From Bacillota bacterium (GTDB taxonomy: Bacteria > Bacillota > Clostridia > Christensenellales > CAG-138): a DNA stretch of 7,635 nt. Location of the stretch: NCBI GenBank assembly GCA_023393045.1, contig JAEWMV010000124.1:1-7635 (forward strand). The letters are read 5' to 3'. Position 1 is the first letter of the stretch, and each line of letters begins with the position of its first letter. The notes beneath the pieces are model-generated. The model searched no databases. It was not told where the DNA came from and saw only the letters and a list, made by a program, of their open reading frames with translations. A program made the position numbers and the translations under genes. Below are positions 5,242-7,635 of this stretch, in pieces.

Positions 5242-6183
5242 ATGATAGAAATCGAACGACCCAAGATAGAATGCGAGGACATCACCGAGAACTATGGCCG
5301 TTTCGTGGTGGAGCCGCTCGAGCGCGGCTTTGGCACGACGCTGGGCAACTCCTTGCGCAGGGTGCTGCTTTCAAGCCTGCCCGGCGTTGCGGCGTCCTCC
5401 GTCAAGATAGACGGCGTGCTGCATGAGTTCACGACCATAGAAGGTGTCAGGGAAGACGTCACGGAGATCGTCTTGAACCTCAAGGAGCTCATCGTGAAGC
5501 TCCACAGCGAGGGCAGCAAGAAGGTCATCATCGACGCTTCGGGCGCATGCGATGTAAAGGCCGGCGACATCATCGCCGACTCGGATGTGGAAATCATCAA
5601 TCCCGAGCTGCACATCGCCACCCTCGGCCCCAACGCCAAGCTCTATATGGAGATCATACTGGAGCATGGGCGCGGCTATGTCAGCGCAGAGAAGAACAAG
5701 AAGTCCGACATGCCCATCGGGCAGATCGCCGTGGACTCCATTTTCACCCCTATCCGCAAGGTTAACTTCCGTGTGGAGGATACCCGTGTAGGTCAGATTA
5801 CCGATTACGACAAGCTCACACTCGAGGTGTGGACCGACGGCAGCATCAAGCCGGACGAGGCGGTAAGCCTCGCGGCGAAGATACTTACCGAGCATCTTAT
5901 GCTCTTCATCAACCTCACCGAGCATGTCCAGGGCGTGGAAATCATGGTTGAAAAGGAGGAGGACAAGAAGGAGAAAATCCTCGAGATGACCATCGAGGAA
6001 CTCGACCTCTCCGTCCGCTCCTATAACTGCCTCAAGCGCGCGGGCATCAACACCGTTGAGGAGCTTGTGCAGCGCAATGAGGAAGAGATGATGAAGGTGC
6101 GCAACCTCGGCCGCAAATCGCTCGAGGAGGTTCAGCAGAAGCTTTCCGGACTGGGCCTGTCGCTGCGCCACAATGAAGATTAA
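5242..6183 (+). CDS. rpoA: DNA-directed RNA polymerase subunit alpha
   Basis: This encodes a 313-residue alpha subunit of normal length, whose dimer scaffolds RNA polymerase assembly. The N-terminal assembly domain shows RGFGTTLGNSLRRVLLSSL at 28-46 and the conserved VDSIFTPIRKVNFRVEDTRVG at 164-184. An acidic and lysine-rich linker (about 237-248) leads to the C-terminal domain. That domain carries ELDLSVRSYNCLKRAGI (253-269), in which R259 aligns with E. coli R265, the UP-element DNA contact, and VRNLGRKSLEEV (286-297), the second DNA-contacting helix-hairpin. The ATG at 5242 has GAGGGG ending at 5234. The 56-nt gap before it (5186-5241) is the second-longest in the operon; I see no strong hairpin or promoter in it. 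Confidence 0.98.
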   Translation: MIEIERPKIECEDITENYGRFVVEPLERGFGTTLGNSLRRVLLSSLPGVAASSVKIDGVLHEFTTIEGVREDVTEIVLNLKELIVKLHSEGSKKVIIDASGACDVKAGDIIADSDVEIINPELHIATLGPNAKLYMEIILEHGRGYVSAEKNKKSDMPIGQIAVDSIFTPIRKVNFRVEDTRVGQITDYDKLTLEVWTDGSIKPDEAVSLAAKILTEHLMLFINLTEHVQGVEIMVEKEEDKKEKILEMTIEELDLSVRSYNCLKRAGINTVEELVQRNEEEMMKVRNLGRKSLEEVQQKLSGLGLSLRHNED

Positions 6184-6201
6184 CTAAGGAGGATATAGGA
6201 A

Positions 6202-6693
6202 ATGCCGAACCGTAAGCTTGGCAGGCCGAGCGACCAGCGCGACGCCATGCTCAGGAACCTTACCACGGCGCTGCTGTGGAACGGCAAGATCGTCACCACC
6301 GAAGCCCGCGCGAAGGAAGTGCGCCCGATCGCAGAGAAGCTCATCACCCTCGCGATCAGCGAATATAAAAACACCGTCTCCGTCGAGAAGGAGACGCGCA
6401 ACGAAAAGCAGCAGATCGTCAAGGTCGAAAAGACCAACGACCTGCCCGGCAAGCTCCACGCCCGCAGGCAGATCATGGCGTATCTCTACAATATACCCCT
6501 GCCGCGCAACGAGAAGGAAACCAAGAAGGAATATGCCGAGCGCTCGAAGGAGACTCCGCATCCCGTGGTGGAGAAGCTCTTCCGCGAGATCGCGCCCAAG
6601 TACGACGGGCGCAAGGGCGGCTACACCCGCATCCATAAGCTCGGGCCTCGCCGCGGCGACGCTTCGGAAATGGCCGTCATCGAGCTGGTCTGA
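6202..6693 (+). CDS. rplQ: 50S ribosomal protein L17 (bL17) with internal insertion
   Basis: L17 is a large-subunit protein near the exit tunnel. The family core is clear at both ends: MPNRKLGRPSDQRDAMLRNL (1-20), VTTEARAKEVRPIAEKLITL (31-50), LHARRQIMAYL (85-95) and GGYTRIHKLGPRRGDASEMA (139-158) ending IELV. The protein is 163 residues, whereas Bacillus subtilis L17 is 120. The extra length lies mainly in a charged segment at about 52-84 and a shorter lysine/glutamate-rich stretch at about 100-120. Both segments are in frame and of similar composition to the surrounding gene, so I read them as natural insertions rather than errors. AAGGAGG (6186-6192) precedes ATG 6202 by nine bases. It is the last gene of the operon. 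Confidence 0.97.
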   Translation: MPNRKLGRPSDQRDAMLRNLTTALLWNGKIVTTEARAKEVRPIAEKLITLAISEYKNTVSVEKETRNEKQQIVKVEKTNDLPGKLHARRQIMAYLYNIPLPRNEKETKKEYAERSKETPHPVVEKLFREIAPKYDGRKGGYTRIHKLGPRRGDASEMAVIELV

Positions 6694-6704
6694 ACACGAT
6701 TTCC

Positions 6705-6741
6705 GGCGGCGCGCCTAAAGGCGCGCCGTCTTCATTTTATT
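6705..6741 (+). terminator. Intrinsic terminator after rplQ
   Basis: Twelve bases after the rplQ stop, an 11-bp stem forms between 6705-6715 and 6720-6730 (core CGGCGCGCC with GGCGCGCCG, one G-U pair) around a TAAA loop. It is followed by the T-rich tail TTCATTTTATT (6731-6741). This is a typical Rho-independent terminator and marks the end of the ribosomal operon. Confidence 0.88.
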
Positions 6742-6782
6742 CCGCACTTTTAAGCGAATTCAAGAACGGATGAGGTGACTTC

Positions 6783-7553
6783 ATGTTCCTGTGCTTCCTT
6801 TCCATCGCGCTCGCGGTCTCCTTTGCGGTGGGCCTTGCCTGCGCGCTCATCTATATCGCAAAAAAGAAGATTCCCATCGCAAAGCCCCTGCTTCTGGGCG
6901 GGCTCGCCATGCTGGCGGGCTATTTCGGCGCGTCGCTGCTGATGCTTGCCATAAACGCCCTCACGGATGCCGTTTGGGGCATATCCTTTGTTGAGGAAGC
7001 CGCCGCGTATCTCTACCTTGCGCTCATGAGCGGCTCGTTTATCGCCCTCATGATGTTTTTCATGCTCAAAGGGCCGCTTAAGGACAGGCGCAGCGCCTAT
7101 GAAACGCTTGCTTTCGGCCTAGGCGTCGCCATACCCATGTGCGCCATTAAGGCGGTGGAAATCATATGGACGAACGTTTCGCTCATCGCCTCCGGCGTAG
7201 ATTACGCAACGGCGGCGCTGATGCTCCTCACGGGCGCGGTCAATCTCGCGCTCTGCCTGCTGGAGGTGTTCGTGGCGCTGCTGCTTGCGCATATGCTAAA
7301 CGAGGGCAAAACGGCGGCTGGCTTCTTCATCGCGCTCGCGTGCGAGGCGTTTGTCTACGCGGCGCTCAGTTTAAAGGATGCGTTCGGCTTCCCCGCCGTC
7401 ATCGGCCCCGCGTTGAGCGTTGCCGTATGCGCGGTGCTCGCCGTATACGTTTCAAAAGTATGGGACCGCTTCCCGCCCGTGAAGCGCGACGCGCGCGTGC
7501 GCCGCGGTTCAGGAGACATACAGTGGCCCGAGCCGGGCGAGGACGGCAGATAA
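6783..7553 (+). CDS. Multi-pass membrane protein, possibly a diverged YhfC-like protein
   Basis: I do not firmly recognise this 256-residue protein. It has about seven hydrophobic segments (roughly 2-24, 34-58, 73-96, 107-128, 142-170, 178-196, 203-224) and a charged cytoplasmic-looking tail from 226 (RFPPVKRDARVRR, then acidic). FVEEAAAYLYLALM (69-82), then LKGPLKDRRSAYETLAFGLG (95-114), recalls the layout of the YhfC (DUF2324) family, which is related to CPBP/PrsW-type intramembrane proteases and of similar length. However, the histidine expected after FGLG appears absent (VAIPMCAIKAVE follows), so catalysis is doubtful even if the kinship holds. ATG 6783 has GAGGTGA at 6772-6778. The gene follows the operon terminator, so it is probably a separate transcription unit, though I see no clear promoter in the 41 nt after the terminator. 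Its coding reality is well supported by composition and hydrophobicity. Confidence 0.8.
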   Translation: MFLCFLSIALAVSFAVGLACALIYIAKKKIPIAKPLLLGGLAMLAGYFGASLLMLAINALTDAVWGISFVEEAAAYLYLALMSGSFIALMMFFMLKGPLKDRRSAYETLAFGLGVAIPMCAIKAVEIIWTNVSLIASGVDYATAALMLLTGAVNLALCLLEVFVALLLAHMLNEGKTAAGFFIALACEAFVYAALSLKDAFGFPAVIGPALSVAVCAVLAVYVSKVWDRFPPVKRDARVRRGSGDIQWPEPGEDGR

Positions 7554-7635
7554 TACGCGCCGTCGCCAAAGCAAAATTGCCAAGAGGCGAAATGATAAAT
7601 TGTTAATATCTTGAAAATGAGAGAAGGGTATTGGC
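7554..7635. other. AT-richer intergenic end of window, no gene supported
   Basis: The last 82 nt contain no convincing gene. From about 7571 the sequence turns AT-rich. TTGCCA (7577-7582) could be a -35 box, but the best -10-like match (TAATAT, 7604-7609) is 21 nt away, too far for a normal promoter, and TTGTTA at 17-18 nt is weak. AGAAGGG at 7622-7628 could be a ribosome site for a gene starting beyond the window. A short imperfect inverted repeat, TCGCC/GGCGA (7563-7567 with 7586-7590), is too weak to call a terminator. Confidence 0.4.

Noticed and set aside
7577..7609. Promoter at the end of the window
   Set aside because: The -35-like TTGCCA and the -10-like TAATAT are 21 nt apart, and better-spaced hexamers match poorly. 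The downstream gene is outside the window.

Overview
The window is a stretch of a bacterial ribosomal-protein 'superoperon', read entirely on the + strand: the end of the spc operon, then the alpha operon, then an unrelated membrane-protein gene. Gene order is rplO (3' end only), secY, adk, map, a small KOW-domain gene, infA, rpmJ, rpsM, rpsK, rpsD, rpoA, rplQ. A KOW (L14e-like) gene between map and infA, cysteine-bearing (zinc-type) L36 and S4, and AAGGAGG-type ribosome binding sites before most genes point to a Firmicute of the class Clostridia. The DNA is clearly GC-rich, so a high-GC clostridial lineage is likely. I cannot name a genus.

Bases 1-3481 are very compact. rplO/secY (1 nt) and adk/map (4 nt) overlap at stop/start, and the KOW gene overlaps infA by 19 nt; infA starts with TTG. 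Together they encode a 50S protein, the SecYEG translocon core, adenylate kinase, methionine aminopeptidase, a probable RNA-binding protein, initiation factor IF1 and protein L36.

Bases 3482-3742 break this pattern. A 261-nt gap separates rpmJ from rpsM. It has no credible gene, but it is packed with inverted repeats: a set of hairpins, a possible four-way junction closed by GTTTC/GAAAC, and two mutually exclusive pairings near its 5' end. It ends just before a clean Shine-Dalgarno site for rpsM. This looks like a structured mRNA leader or an embedded structured RNA, and it is the most interesting item here. Its position matches that of the E. coli alpha-operon leader (upstream of rpsM, bound by S4), but I see no evidence of homology.

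Bases 3743-6693 encode S13, S11, S4, RNA polymerase alpha and L17. L17 is unusually long, with a charged insertion. A strong intrinsic terminator at 6705-6741 ends the operon.

Bases 6783-7553 encode a roughly seven-segment membrane protein that I cannot assign firmly; it may be a diverged YhfC-like protein. It lies where many Firmicutes carry ecfA/ecfT/truA. The last 82 nt are AT-richer and hold no gene I can support.
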